Source: DASQPR01 sp963727415 (GTDB lineage Bacteria > Actinomycetota > Actinomycetes > Mycobacteriales > Micromonosporaceae). Taken from it: a stretch of DNA of 64,000 nt. A program made the position numbers and the translations under genes. The notes beneath the pieces were generated by a model. It worked only from the letters and a program-made list of their open reading frames with translations, searched no databases and was not told the DNA's origin. Below are positions 42,966-52,050 of the stretch, piece after piece (the stretch's first letter is position 1; each line of letters opens with the position of its first letter). Where the stretch lies: the NCBI GenBank assembly GCA_963727415.1, contig CAVSGF010000003.1, positions 744,001-808,000 of the forward strand, read 5' to 3'.

Positions 42966-44015
42966 TCAGAAGTCGACGGTGATGATGTCGCCGCTGTTCA
43001 CCGCGTCGTTTCCGGCGCTGGCACCGACACCCAGTTTCTCCAGGATCTTCTTCTCGATCTCGGCCGCGACGTCCGGATTTTCCTTCAGGAACTTCCGAGC
43101 GTTCTCCTTGCCCTGACCGAGCTGATCGCCCTCGTACGTGTACCACGCACCGGCCTTGCGAATGATCGCCTGCTCGACGCCGACATCGATCAGCGAACCC
43201 TCGCGAGAGATGCCCTGCCCGTAGATGATGTCGAACTCGGCCTGCTTGAACGGTGAGGCCACCTTGTTCTTGACGACCTTGACGCGGGTCCGGTTACCGA
43301 CCGCGTCGGTGCCGTCCTTGAGCGCCTCGATGCGGCGCACGTCCAGACGAACCGACGCGTAGAACTTGAGAGCCCGGCCGCCGGTGGTGGTCTCCGGGTT
43401 ACCGAACATGACGCCGATCTTCTCGCGCAGCTGGTTGATGAAGATGGCGGTGGTATTGGTCGAGTTGAGCGCGCCGGTAATCTTCCGCAGCGCCTGGCTC
43501 ATCAGACGGGCCTGCAGGCCGACGTGGCTGTCGCCCATCTCGCCCTCGATCTCGGCGCGAGGCACGAGGGCCGCCACCGAGTCGATGACGATGATGTCGA
43601 TGGCACCGGAGCGAACCAGCATGTCAGCGATCTCCAGCGCCTGCTCCCCGGTATCGGGCTGCGACACCAGCAAGGCGTCGGTGTCGACGCCGAGCACCTT
43701 CGCATACTCCGGGTCGAGCGCGTGCTCCGCGTCGATGAACGCGGCGATGCCGCCGTTGGCCTGGGCGCTGGCGACCGCGTGCAGCGCGACCGTCGTCTTA
43801 CCGCTGGACTCCGGGCCATAGATCTCGATCACGCGGCCTCGCGGCAGGCCGCCGATGCCGAGCGCGACATCGAGCGCGATGGAACCGGTCGGGATCACCG
43901 CCATCGGGATGGCCGGCCGCTCGCCCAGGCGCATCACGGAACCCTTGCCGAACTGCTTGTCAATCTGCGCGAGTGCGAGGTCGAGCGCCTTCTCGCGGTC
44001 TGGCACTGCTGCCAT
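42966..44015 (-). CDS. recA: Recombinase RecA
   Basis: 349 residues from ATG 44015 (AGGGGTG upstream); longer in-frame starts cover the promoter. Homologous strand exchange and SOS coprotease. Walker A GPESSGKTT (about 68-76), Walker B IIVIDSVAAL, L1/L2 loops with MSQALRKITGALNSTNTT and NQLREKIGVMFGNPETTTGG, and C-terminal acidic tail. No intein. A LexA-box-like site stands 132 bases upstream. Confidence 0.98.
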   Translation of the reverse strand: MAAVPDREKALDLALAQIDKQFGKGSVMRLGERPAIPMAVIPTGSIALDVALGIGGLPRGRVIEIYGPESSGKTTVALHAVASAQANGGIAAFIDAEHALDPEYAKVLGVDTDALLVSQPDTGEQALEIADMLVRSGAIDIIVIDSVAALVPRAEIEGEMGDSHVGLQARLMSQALRKITGALNSTNTTAIFINQLREKIGVMFGNPETTTGGRALKFYASVRLDVRRIEALKDGTDAVGNRTRVKVVKNKVASPFKQAEFDIIYGQGISREGSLIDVGVEQAIIRKAGAWYTYEGDQLGQGKENARKFLKENPDVAAEIEKKILEKLGVGASAGNDAVNSGDIITVDF

Positions 44016-44146
44016 GGCTGACACCCCTACTGATTTCGCGGACTTCGCTGTCGAACTCTTCACGGCCCACACGCTAAGCGGTCGGTACGACAAAACGCAT
44101 CTCGCACGCCGGGCGCCTGTGGATAAGGTCGTGTTGTGGACAATAC

Positions 44147-44162
44147 CCGTACATGTGTTCGA
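44147..44162. promoter_or_regulatory. LexA (SOS) box candidate upstream of recA
   Basis: On the minus strand TCGAACACATGTACGG: the left half is perfect and the right half has two mismatches to TCGAAC-N4-GTTCGA. It lies 132 bases upstream of the recA start. Confidence 0.55.
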
Positions 44163-44279
44163 TGCAAGTGGCGACACGCGAATCCCACTCGAACGGCTGC
44201 TCAGTGACCCGCCGATCGGCGATATTCGATCATCAGTCGCCGCTCAAGCGGGTCGTTCGCGACCACCACGCGGGGCCGC

Positions 44280-44359
44280 GGACCGCCCGGCCCCACCCGA
44301 CTGGCCCACCGGACCGCCCGGCCGTGCCGACTGGCTCATAGGACCGAACGGCCGTGCCG
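44280..44359. repeat. Imperfect 30-31-bp tandem repeat upstream of recA
   Basis: GGACCGCCCGGCC starts units at 44280 and 44311, and GGACCGAACGGCC a third at 44341, each continuing with a (G/C)TGCCGACTGGC-like segment. Together with the SOS box it fills the 409 bases between recA and DUF3046; no gene is seen there. Confidence 0.6.
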
Positions 44360-44424
44360 TGCGGCCGCCACCGATCTCACCGAGGATCCTCGCAGCCAAT
44401 AATGGCCGCACACAGCCGATCAGA

Positions 44425-44625
44425 TCACCGGAGCTTGGCCGGCACCCGGTCCGGGTAGGCGGCCACGACCGCCCGCCACACCGCGATCGTCGGTACGCCC
44501 GCCTTGAGTGCCTCGTTAACGGTACGGCCATCCAACTGGGACAGCACCTGATCGGCCGCGACGCTGGCCGCGTAGGCGGGCCCGAATGTCGCCTCCAGCC
44601 GCGACCAGAAGTCGGTCAACCGCAC
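44425..44625 (-). CDS. DUF3046 family protein
   Basis: 66 residues. MRLTDFWSRLEATFGPAYAA, VLSQLDGRTVNEALKAG and VWRAVVAAY give the DUF3046 signature; the gene is regularly found next to recA in actinobacteria. GTG 44625 follows GGAGG (CGGAGGTTTGTAGCT). It begins two bases after the MFS stop, so it is cotranscribed with it. Function unknown. Confidence 0.88.
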   Translation of the reverse strand: MRLTDFWSRLEATFGPAYAASVAADQVLSQLDGRTVNEALKAGVPTIAVWRAVVAAYPDRVPAKLR

Positions 44626-44627
44626 AG

Positions 44628-45911
44628 CTACAAACCTCCGCCCGGCGAGCTTGCAAGGTCGTTCCGTCGCAACGCCAACGCCAACAATGGCACGATCGCC
44701 AGCGCGGCGACGAGTGTCAGAGTGCCATAGGAGAACAGGTCGACGATGTAACCGGCGGCCGAGCCGGACAACGCCGCGGCAACACCCATGGTCAAATCGG
44801 ACAGGCCCTGCGCGGTCGGCCGAACCGCCGCGGGCACCGACTCGGACAGCAGCGTCGATCCAGCGACCACCATGCACGACCAGCCGAGGCCAAGCAGCAG
44901 CAGGCCCACCGTCAAGCGCCAAATGACGTGGCCGGCAGTGCCGGCCACCAGACATGACAGCAGCAGGATCGCGGCACCCGCCAGGATCACCGCGCGGCGG
45001 CCGAACCGGTCCGCGGCGGCTCCGACCACTGGCGAGAACGCGTACATCCCAGCCACATGCGCGCTCAGCACGAACCCGACCAGGCGAAGCAGGTCGGTGT
45101 CGTTGTGGGCGCCACCCATGATGTGCACCGGCGTCATCGACATGACGCAGACCATGACCAGGTGGCCGGTGATCACGGCACCGAGGGCCAGCCGGGCATT
45201 CGGGTACGTCATGATGGCGCGCCAGGCCTCGCCGGTACTGGTCCGCCGTACCGTCTCCGCCCTAGCCCCCAGCCGTTGGGCGGTGAGCAGCGGATCCGGC
45301 CGGAGCAGCGCCAGCAACAGCACCGCGGCCAGCCCGAACGCCGCGATGCTGACCAGGAACGGGCCGCTCAACGCAGGCGCGCCGAGCCGAACCAGCCAGG
45401 TGTCGGCGATGCTGGCGAAGTTGGGCGCCGTTACGGCTCCGATGGTGGTAGCCCAGACGATCATCGACAGTTGCCGGGCCCGGTGACGCGGGTCGGCCAG
45501 GTCCACAGCGGCGTACCGAGCCTGCAGGTTGGCCGTTGATCCGCCACCGAACAGCGCCATCCCGACCAGCATCAGCCAGAACTGGCCGATAGCGGTCGCG
45601 GCCACCACGACACCGGCCCCGGCCGCCCCGACCAGGTAACCGGCCGCCAGGCCCGGACGCCGGCCGTACCGGGCCATCAAGCGCGACGCGGGTACCGCCA
45701 ACAGCGCCGCGCCAACGACGGCGGCGCTGGACGCGAAGCCCGAGAATCGCACCCCGCCGAGCCGGGCGGCCAGGACACCACTGACGGTGACACCGATGGT
45801 GGTGCCGATCCCACCGGAGATGTTGGTCGTGAACAGCAGCCGCAGCGTGCTGCGCTGGATTCCGGCGCGGTAAGTGTCGTCGGTCTGTGCGGCCGTTACG
45901 AGGGGAGTCAC
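44628..45911 (-). CDS. MFS transporter
   Basis: 427 residues with about twelve membrane helices. The loop 2-3 motif RLMARYGRRPGLAAGYLVG (MFS signature A variant, G-x-x-x-D/R-R-x-G-R-R) and its counterpart in the second half (AAADRFGRRAVILAG) are clear. The family includes drug and metabolite exporters; the substrate is not predictable. GTG start 45911. Probably one unit with DUF3046. Confidence 0.85.
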   Translation of the reverse strand: MTPLVTAAQTDDTYRAGIQRSTLRLLFTTNISGGIGTTIGVTVSGVLAARLGGVRFSGFASSAAVVGAALLAVPASRLMARYGRRPGLAAGYLVGAAGAGVVVAATAIGQFWLMLVGMALFGGGSTANLQARYAAVDLADPRHRARQLSMIVWATTIGAVTAPNFASIADTWLVRLGAPALSGPFLVSIAAFGLAAVLLLALLRPDPLLTAQRLGARAETVRRTSTGEAWRAIMTYPNARLALGAVITGHLVMVCVMSMTPVHIMGGAHNDTDLLRLVGFVLSAHVAGMYAFSPVVGAAADRFGRRAVILAGAAILLLSCLVAGTAGHVIWRLTVGLLLLGLGWSCMVVAGSTLLSESVPAAVRPTAQGLSDLTMGVAAALSGSAAGYIVDLFSYGTLTLVAALAIVPLLALALRRNDLASSPGGGL

Positions 45912-46040
45912 CGGCCCATCTTGCTACGTGTCCGGTCCGGAAGGCGACTCCCGCGACTCTGTGACTCCTGCGACTCTGACTCTCGTGACTCTCCCGAAGC
46001 CGGTGATCAAGCGCATGATCAAGCGCGCTACCGAGTGCAT

Positions 46041-46093
46041 CTGACGTCGCTATGGCGCGTCCACGGTTCAAGATCGTGCACTTGATCATGGAG
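46041..46093. repeat. Dispersed palindromic repeat, copy 2
   Basis: Plus orientation, 49 of 53 identical to copy 1 (39670-39722, reverse). Ends in CAAGATCGTGCACTTGATCA and flanking bases. A degenerate partner arm, TGATCAAGCGCATGATCAAG, lies just upstream (about 46003-46023). Lies between the MFS and MocR genes. The preceding stretch (45945-45990) has several copies of GCGACTCT/GTGACTCT. Confidence 0.75.
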
Positions 46094-46151
46094 CCCGGGC
46101 GATCGTGAAGGCAGGCGAGGCGGTGGATCGCCGGTAAAGCGTGCGGTCATG

Positions 46152-47522
46152 TCAGTACGACGGTTCCGGGCGCCCGATCGGGCCGGCCACGGCGGCCGCG
46201 GCCGCATCGGCGAACGCCGGGATGTCGGCCAGGTCCAGCCGGGACACGGTCACGCGGAAGCCCGGAGAGGAAGCGATCCGGTACAGCGCTCCGGGAGCCA
46301 CCGCCCAGCCCGCATCGCGCAGGGCCGTCACCACCTGGGTCTCGTCCGGCACGCGTACCCAGACATTGATCCCGGTCCGGCCGACCGCGTCCAGTCCGCG
46401 CTCGCGCAGCGCGGTCACCAGCCGATCGCGCCGCTCGTCATAGGACCGGCCGGCCGCGGACACCAGCGCGGCCACCTCGTCCGACGACCACAATGCCACC
46501 ACCAGCCGCTGCAGGATGGTCGAGACCCATCCGGTACCGAGGCGCTGACGGCCCTCGACCCGCGCGGCCGTGACCGGGTCCGCGACGAACGGCGCGCAGC
46601 GCAGATCCGGGCCGTACGGCTTCGACACCGACCGGACGAACGCCCAGTGTGCCGTCACCCCGCAGACCGGATTCGGGGCCTCGGCGGCCAGCGCGCCGGC
46701 ATGATCGTCCTCGATCAACAGCGTGCCGGGATGGGTGGCGAGGACCATTCGCAAGGCCGCGGCCCGGGGCTCGGTGACGGCAGCGCCGGTCGGGTTCTGC
46801 GCGCGGGTGGTGATGATGGCCGCGCGAGCCCCGCCGACCAGGGCAGCGGACAGACCGGACGGTGACATGCCCTCGTCATCGACCGGTACCGCGACCGGCA
46901 CCAGGCCCATGGCGGCGACCAGGTCGAGCAGGTTGGCCCAACTGGGGTCCTCTACCGCCACCCGGTCGCCGGGTCGCAGGTGCGCCCCCATGATCCGCTC
47001 GATGGCATCGAGCGCGCCGCCGGCGACTCCGATCTGTCCGGCCGCGACCCGGTCGGTCGCGAACGCCTGAGCGGCCAGCGCGGCCAGGTCGCCGGCCGGG
47101 CCGACCGGCTCGGCCGACGATGGGTATCCGAGCGGGGGGTATCCCAGCGGGCCGGCCATCGCGGGCAGCAGCCGAGCGAGCATCCCGTCCCGGTCCGGGA
47201 GCAGGCGCGGGTCGGGCTCGCCACGGGACAGATCGATCGTGCCGGGCGGCACTGCCAGCCGCCACTGCCCGCGCTCACCCAGGATCGGGGGCCGGGGCCG
47301 CACCCGGGTGCCGTTGCGCCCGGCGGTCTCCACCACGCCACGGCCGCGGAGTGCCTGGTACGCCGCGGCCGCCGTCGCCGGGCTGACCCCCAGGGTGCCG
47401 GCCAGCGCCCGCACCGGCGGCAGCGCGGCCCCCGGCGCCAGGGCACCGGAGCGCACTCCCGCCTCGATGCTCGCCGAGATCTCACTAGCCGTCGACCCGG
47501 TCGGCTGATATTGTGCTGCCAC
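46152..47522 (-). CDS. MocR-family regulator (GntR DNA-binding plus aminotransferase-like domain)
   Basis: 456 residues, GTG start. N-terminal GntR winged helix (ALPPVRALAGTLGVSPATAAAAY), linker, then a fold-type I aminotransferase domain: SWANLLDLV, QNPTGAAVTEPRA, and the PLP-binding Lys in RSVSKPYGPDLRCA. MocR proteins sense PLP or amino-compound ligands and mostly act on a divergent neighbour. Here the neighbour encodes a pyridoxamine-phosphate-oxidase-like protein only 42 bases away, so control of vitamin B6 metabolism (PdxR-like) is a fair guess. Confidence 0.87.
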   Translation of the reverse strand: MAAQYQPTGSTASEISASIEAGVRSGALAPGAALPPVRALAGTLGVSPATAAAAYQALRGRGVVETAGRNGTRVRPRPPILGERGQWRLAVPPGTIDLSRGEPDPRLLPDRDGMLARLLPAMAGPLGYPPLGYPSSAEPVGPAGDLAALAAQAFATDRVAAGQIGVAGGALDAIERIMGAHLRPGDRVAVEDPSWANLLDLVAAMGLVPVAVPVDDEGMSPSGLSAALVGGARAAIITTRAQNPTGAAVTEPRAAALRMVLATHPGTLLIEDDHAGALAAEAPNPVCGVTAHWAFVRSVSKPYGPDLRCAPFVADPVTAARVEGRQRLGTGWVSTILQRLVVALWSSDEVAALVSAAGRSYDERRDRLVTALRERGLDAVGRTGINVWVRVPDETQVVTALRDAGWAVAPGALYRIASSPGFRVTVSRLDLADIPAFADAAAAAVAGPIGRPEPSY

Positions 47523-47564
47523 AAATTTAGTAATGTACTAGAACAAAATGAACAGGGCAAGCCC
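47523..47564. promoter_or_regulatory. 42-bp divergent promoter/operator between MocR and PNPOx-GNAT genes
   Basis: AT-rich against the background. Perfect dyad TAGTA-ATG-TACTA (47528-47540) in the middle; TAATGT on the plus strand could be a -10 box. MocR probably binds here. The MocR transcript would be leaderless or nearly so, since the dyad ends five bases from its GTG. Confidence 0.55.
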
Positions 47565-48791
47565 ATGACGTACGCCGCCACCCCGCTGACCACCCCCAGC
47601 CGTTACCCGGATCGGGCCACCTTCGACCGCGAGCCGGTTCACCGGTTGCTCGACGAGCAGTTCGTCGGGCACGTCGGATTCGTCGTCGACGGCGCACCCC
47701 GGGTGCTGCCGACGCTGCTGGTCCGGATCGGAGAAACGCTCTACCTGCACGGCTCGACGGCGGCCACCTGGTTGCTCGCGGCCCGCCGGGACGGCTCGAT
47801 CCCGATCGTGGTCAGCATCGCGACCGTTGACGGCCTGGTCCTGGCCCGATCGCAGGTGCATCACAGCGTCAACTACCGGTCGGTGGTGGTCCACGGCAAC
47901 GGCACATTGGTCACCGACCCAGAACGGAAAGAAGCGACGCTGGCGGCACTCATCGACAAGGTCGGCTCCGGGCGGTCGGCGCATACCCGGCCTCCCCGGG
48001 TCGCGGAACTGGCGAAGACCGCGGTGCTCGCCGTCGATCTGAAGCTGGTGTCGATGAAGCACCGGACCGGCGGCCCCATCGATGACGAGGCTGATCTGGA
48101 CCTGCCCCACTGGGCCGGTGTGATCCCCGTGGTCACCACTCGCGGCCCGGCGATCACGGCGGACGGTGTCACTGCCGACCCTCCGCCCTACGTTCCGGCC
48201 CGGTCGCCCTGGTACCGCGTACCAAGCCTGACCGGCACCAGCGTCCGGCTCGAACCGCTGGCAACCGAGCACGCAGCCGACCTGTTCACCGCCCTCGACG
48301 ACGAGGAGGTCTGGTCTTACATCCCAAGGCTCCGGCCGCGCTCGGCGAGCGATCTGCACACGATGATCGCCGAGGCGATCGTCGACCCGCAGCGGGTACC
48401 GATGGTGCAGCGCCTGACCGCGACCGGGCAGATCGTCGGAACTACCTCGTTCTACGACGTGAACCCGGCCTTCGGGAGCATCGCGATCGGTTACACCCAG
48501 ATCGGCCGGCCGTGGTGGCGGACGGGGGTCAACACCGAGTCGAAGCTGCTGCTGATGACGCATGTCTTCGAGACGCTGGGCGCCGAGCGGCTGGTCTGGC
48601 ACACCGACATCCGCAACCGCCGGTCGCAGGCCGCGATCGAGCGGCTGGGCGCGTCCCGTGAGGGCATCCTCCGGCATCAGCGCACCCGGCCGGACGGTTC
48701 CTGGCGGGACACCGTGCAGTACTCCATGATCGCCGCCGAATGGCCCGCGGCCCGGGATCGCCTGCGGGATCGGGCGTACCCCGCGCTCTGA
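47565..48791 (+). CDS. Fusion of pyridoxamine 5'-phosphate oxidase-like and GNAT acetyltransferase domains
   Basis: 408 residues from ATG 47565. Residues 20-190 are a flavin-reductase/PNPOx-like split barrel of the Pfam Pyrid_ox_2 type (VHRLLDEQFVGHVGFVVDGA, LYLHGSTAATWLLA, VHHSVNYRSVVVHG). Residues 225-400 are a RimJ/RimL-type GNAT acetyltransferase (VRLEPLATEHAADLF, TQIGRPWWRTGVNTESKLLL, HTDIRNRRSQAAIERLG with the acetyl-CoA site). Substrates are unknown; the split-barrel part may bind flavin, F420 or heme rather than PLP. Divergent from the MocR regulator. Confidence 0.85.
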   Translation: MTYAATPLTTPSRYPDRATFDREPVHRLLDEQFVGHVGFVVDGAPRVLPTLLVRIGETLYLHGSTAATWLLAARRDGSIPIVVSIATVDGLVLARSQVHHSVNYRSVVVHGNGTLVTDPERKEATLAALIDKVGSGRSAHTRPPRVAELAKTAVLAVDLKLVSMKHRTGGPIDDEADLDLPHWAGVIPVVTTRGPAITADGVTADPPPYVPARSPWYRVPSLTGTSVRLEPLATEHAADLFTALDDEEVWSYIPRLRPRSASDLHTMIAEAIVDPQRVPMVQRLTATGQIVGTTSFYDVNPAFGSIAIGYTQIGRPWWRTGVNTESKLLLMTHVFETLGAERLVWHTDIRNRRSQAAIERLGASREGILRHQRTRPDGSWRDTVQYSMIAAEWPAARDRLRDRAYPAL

Positions 48792-48962
48792 CGGCGACCG
48801 GGCACCACGGCGGCGGGACCGCGCACCGCTGAGACATCGCCCGCCACAGCCGGGGCGCGGCGGTGCGGGAGCATCGCGCGTCACAGCCAAAAGCGCTGCC
48901 CAACCGGGCCGCCGCCGTGCGATCCTGTAGTGCGACTCCCGCAAACCCGAAGAGGCACCAAC

Positions 48963-49610
48963 GTGATCGTCAACTTCTGGACCTACGTCGTCGGCACCGC
49001 GCTCATCATCCTGCTGCCCGGACCGAACTCGATGTACGTGCTGTCGACGGCGGCCCGCCGTGGGGTCCGCAACGGTTACGCGGCCGCCTGTGGGGTGTTC
49101 ATCGGCGACGCGGTCATCATGACCCTGTCCGCGGCCGGGGTCGCCTCGCTGCTACGGGCACAGCCGATCCTGTTCGACATCGTCAAGTACGCGGGTGCGG
49201 CCTACCTCTGCTACATCGGGGTCAATCTGATCCGCGGCACCTGGCGGTCACGGGGGGTTTCGTCTCCGGTGGACACCGAGGCCGCCGAGGCCGCGGTCGT
49301 CGGGGAGCGCTCGCCGTTCCGGCGCGCGCTGATGGTCAGCCTGCTGAACCCGAAGGCGATCCTGTTCTTCATCTCGTTCTTCATCCAGTTCGTCAACCCG
49401 TCATACCCGTACCCGGCGCTGTCGTTCCTGGTCCTCGGGATGATCGCGGAATTCTTCAGCTTCCTGTACCTGACCACGCTGATCTTCGGTGGTAACTTCC
49501 TGGCCGCCCAGTTCCGCCGCCGGCACCGCCTGGCCCGGGGCCTGACCACCGGCGTCGCGGCCGTCTTCATCGGGTTCGCGGTAAGGCTTGCCACGACGTC
49601 GGTTGGATGA
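48963..49610 (+). CDS. LysE/RhtB family amino-acid exporter
   Basis: 215 residues from GTG 48963 (GAGG nine bases upstream). Six membrane helices; LPGPNSMYVLSTAARRGVRN near the N-terminus is the RhtB/LeuE signature, as is LMVSLLNPKAILFFISFF in helix 4. Exports amino acids such as leucine, homoserine or threonine. It follows the PNPOx-GNAT gene by 171 bases with no clear terminator, so it might share that regulon. Confidence 0.9.
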   Translation: MIVNFWTYVVGTALIILLPGPNSMYVLSTAARRGVRNGYAAACGVFIGDAVIMTLSAAGVASLLRAQPILFDIVKYAGAAYLCYIGVNLIRGTWRSRGVSSPVDTEAAEAAVVGERSPFRRALMVSLLNPKAILFFISFFIQFVNPSYPYPALSFLVLGMIAEFFSFLYLTTLIFGGNFLAAQFRRRHRLARGLTTGVAAVFIGFAVRLATTSVG

Positions 49611-49625
49611 CCCGGGGCCAGCCGC

Positions 49626-50279
49626 TCACGCTGGCGGTCCGACCAGGCCACGCCGGTACGCGTACTGCACCGCCTGCGCCCGATCGCGAACTCCGGTCTT
49701 GGCGAACAGGCGATTGATGTGTGACTTCACCGTCGCCTCGGTGAGGAACAGCCGGGAGGCGATCTCCCGGTTGGACAGCCCGTCCGCGATCAGCCGGAGC
49801 ACCTCCATCTCTCGCGGGGTCAGGCCGTCCGGTGCATCGGTGGCCACCGGCACCGGGCCACCGGCCGCGGCCACCAGCAGCTTGCGTTGCACTTCGGGAT
49901 CGAGCACGGCCTGACCGCCGGCCGCTGCCCGGATCGCCTGGGCGATCTGCGCCCGCCCGGCGTCCTTGGTCAGGTAGCCGAGCGCTCCGGCGGTCAGCGC
50001 GGTCAGGATGTCGGCGTCCTCGGCGTAGGTGGTCAGCACCACCACTTGCGTCGCAGGGTGCTCCGCCCGGATCTGGCGGGTGGCGCTGACCCCGTCCCGG
50101 CGCGGCATGCGCAGATCCATCAGAACCACATCGGCGCCCCGGTCGGCGACCAGGGCGACGGCCTCGTCGCCATCGCCGGCGGACCCGACCACCTCGACGT
50201 CGTCGAGCAGCTCAAGCAGGAGCACCAACCCCTCCCGTACCGCCGTCTGATCGTCGGCGACCACCACGCGGATCGTCAC
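49626..50279 (-). CDS. NarL/FixJ-type response regulator
   Basis: 217 residues from GTG 50279. Receiver domain with acidic pocket VVVADDQ, phospho-acceptor Asp in VVLMDLRMPRRDG (about 55), and switch Thr/Lys in VVLTTYAED and YLTKDAG; C-terminal LuxR helix-turn-helix (LTPREMEVLRLIADGLSNRE, LFLTEATVKSHINRLFAKTG). The same frame stays open 950 bases upstream through the kinase gene, but only from 50279 is it protein-like. Overlaps the kinase stop by four bases (GTGA). Confidence 0.94.
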   Translation of the reverse strand: MTIRVVVADDQTAVREGLVLLLELLDDVEVVGSAGDGDEAVALVADRGADVVLMDLRMPRRDGVSATRQIRAEHPATQVVVLTTYAEDADILTALTAGALGYLTKDAGRAQIAQAIRAAAGGQAVLDPEVQRKLLVAAAGGPVPVATDAPDGLTPREMEVLRLIADGLSNREIASRLFLTEATVKSHINRLFAKTGVRDRAQAVQYAYRRGLVGPPA

Positions 50280-51394
50280 GTCGGGATCCGCACCTCCAGC
50301 CGCCATCCGTCGCCGTCGGGCCCCGCGGCGAAGGTGCCGCCGGCCAGCTCGGTCCGCTCGCGCAGACCGGTAAGGCCATAACCGCCGCCGGTGCCGGCCA
50401 GCGGTCGCTCTCCGTCCGGCGCCGCGCGGTTGCGAACGGACAAGGTCACTTCGCTGGGGCGGTACCCGCATTGGATCTCGACGCGAGCGCCGGGCGCATG
50501 CTTGCGAATGTTGGTGATGGCCTCTTGCGCCGTACGGTACAGCGTCAGGGCGACATCTCCCGGCGGCTCGGTCGGGGTACCGGTGATGTCCACGGCCACC
50601 GTGGCGCCGGTGTCCAGCCGGTAGCCCTCCGCCAGCGACGCCAGCAGATCCGGCAGCGGCAGCGTGCCCCCGCGTAACGCGTCGACCGCGCGCCGCGTCT
50701 CGGCGATCCCCTCCTTGGCCAGCTGGCTGGCCCGCTTGACCGAGGTGTGAGCCGGCTCCGGCCGCCCCGACTCGAGCATCGCGTCGGCCACATCCAGTTG
50801 CAGGCTCAACGCCGCCAGCGAGTGCGCGAGCACGTCGTGGACCTCCCGGGCGATCCGGGCCCGCTCGTCGAGCGCGGCGGACCGGGCCCGCTCCTCGCGT
50901 ACCCGTGCCGCCTCCGCGATCAGCTGGTCGCTCTGGCGCCGGACCAGGCCGACCAGCAGCGCCGTCACGATCACCGCAGGACCGGCGATCAGCCAGCCCG
51001 AGTTGTCGCCGATCACGAGGTGTCCGATCAGGTACCCGATCCCGGTCACGACGGCGTACCCGGCCGCCTGCCATGTCGGCCAGTGCTGGCCTACCCGGAT
51101 CACCGCGACGGCGACGAAGGCAAGAGCGGCCGAATGTGGACTGACGATCGTCAGCGCGGTCCCGGCCATGCCGGATACGACCAGGGCCAGGACCCCGTTC
51201 CGGTTGGGTACCGCGAGCCAGTACGCCCACGAACCGGCCGCCAGCAGCAGGAGGATCGAGACGGCGAGGCCGGATCCGTGCCGGGCCACCCGGGGCTCGG
51301 CCAGAGCCACGCTCCAGGTGATGACGACGAGAGCGGCGACGCCGCGCAACCGCCGCCGGGTCTCGGCGCGGCTAGGTCCCAGCAGGTTGGTCAC
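50276..51394 (-). CDS. Sensor histidine kinase (HisKA_3 type)
   Basis: 372 residues, GTG start. About five N-terminal membrane helices with short loops (no large sensor domain), then a coiled coil, the dimerisation/phosphotransfer helix with the phospho-His in RIAREVHDVLAHSLAALSLQ (about 196-215), and a HATPase domain (YRTAQEAITNIRKHAPGARV, GGGYGLTGLRERTELAGGTF). Partner of the downstream response regulator. Short loops suggest sensing within or at the membrane. Confidence 0.94.
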   Translation of the reverse strand: MTNLLGPSRAETRRRLRGVAALVVITWSVALAEPRVARHGSGLAVSILLLLAAGSWAYWLAVPNRNGVLALVVSGMAGTALTIVSPHSAALAFVAVAVIRVGQHWPTWQAAGYAVVTGIGYLIGHLVIGDNSGWLIAGPAVIVTALLVGLVRRQSDQLIAEAARVREERARSAALDERARIAREVHDVLAHSLAALSLQLDVADAMLESGRPEPAHTSVKRASQLAKEGIAETRRAVDALRGGTLPLPDLLASLAEGYRLDTGATVAVDITGTPTEPPGDVALTLYRTAQEAITNIRKHAPGARVEIQCGYRPSEVTLSVRNRAAPDGERPLAGTGGGYGLTGLRERTELAGGTFAAGPDGDGWRLEVRIPT

Positions 51395-51428
51395 GAGATG
51401 GAGTCTGCCGGAGCGGATGGCCGGGGCA

Positions 51429-51920
51429 TTAACGGATGCGCGCCGACCGACGGGCCCGGGGCTGCCGCGGCAGGATCGGATGACCGGTCGCCGCCGCGCG
51501 CTTGTTCACCAGCAAGGTCTCCACCAGCAGGCTCAGGCCGAACGTGATCATCACCGCGGCGGTCGCCGACAGTGAGGCGCCGAGGGCGTGCGCGCCGGCC
51601 GCGAACCCGATCCGTAACGCGATCATCGCCAGCCACACGCCCAGCGTGAGCATGGTGTACCGCTGCCAGAGGTGTCCGTCGCGGACATAGAGCTTGATCG
51701 TGGCGCCGCGAGCGAGACCGGCCGCGACACCGATGATCAGTTCGACCGCGAGGAACGCGATGTCAACCGCGGACAGCCGGCCGTGCATCTGGGAGATGCC
51801 GTAGAACACCATGATCACGGGTACCACGAAGGACCGCGAACCCACTGGCATCCCGGCGAGCCTCCGGCCGATGATCCAGATGACGATGGCCACAACCACC
51901 AAGATCTGTGCCGCAGTCAT
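51429..51920 (-). CDS. DUF1453-like membrane protein
   Basis: 163 residues with about four to five membrane helices. MTAAQILVVVAIVIWIIGRR with the following RSFVVPVIMVFYGI, and a central GLARGATIKLYVRDGHLWQR, are features of CcdC/DUF1453 proteins. Just upstream of the two-component genes in the same direction (34 bases before the kinase), so it may be in the same operon. Function unknown. Confidence 0.75.
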   Translation of the reverse strand: MTAAQILVVVAIVIWIIGRRLAGMPVGSRSFVVPVIMVFYGISQMHGRLSAVDIAFLAVELIIGVAAGLARGATIKLYVRDGHLWQRYTMLTLGVWLAMIALRIGFAAGAHALGASLSATAAVMITFGLSLLVETLLVNKRAAATGHPILPRQPRARRSARIR

Positions 51921-52050
51921 TAGTGCCTCTCTCCCCCACGATCACCAATCCGCCAACCGGACATGGTCAACGCTAGGAATCGATGAGCGACCGGGCCTCA
52001 GCCCACGGGTGGAGGCTGGGTGGAATTCGGCGGCGTGCCCACCCACCATC

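Noticed and set aside
50280..51230. 950-base 5' extension of the response regulator frame
   Set aside because: Runs through the histidine kinase gene in another frame; protein-like only from the GTG at 50279 that overlaps the kinase stop.
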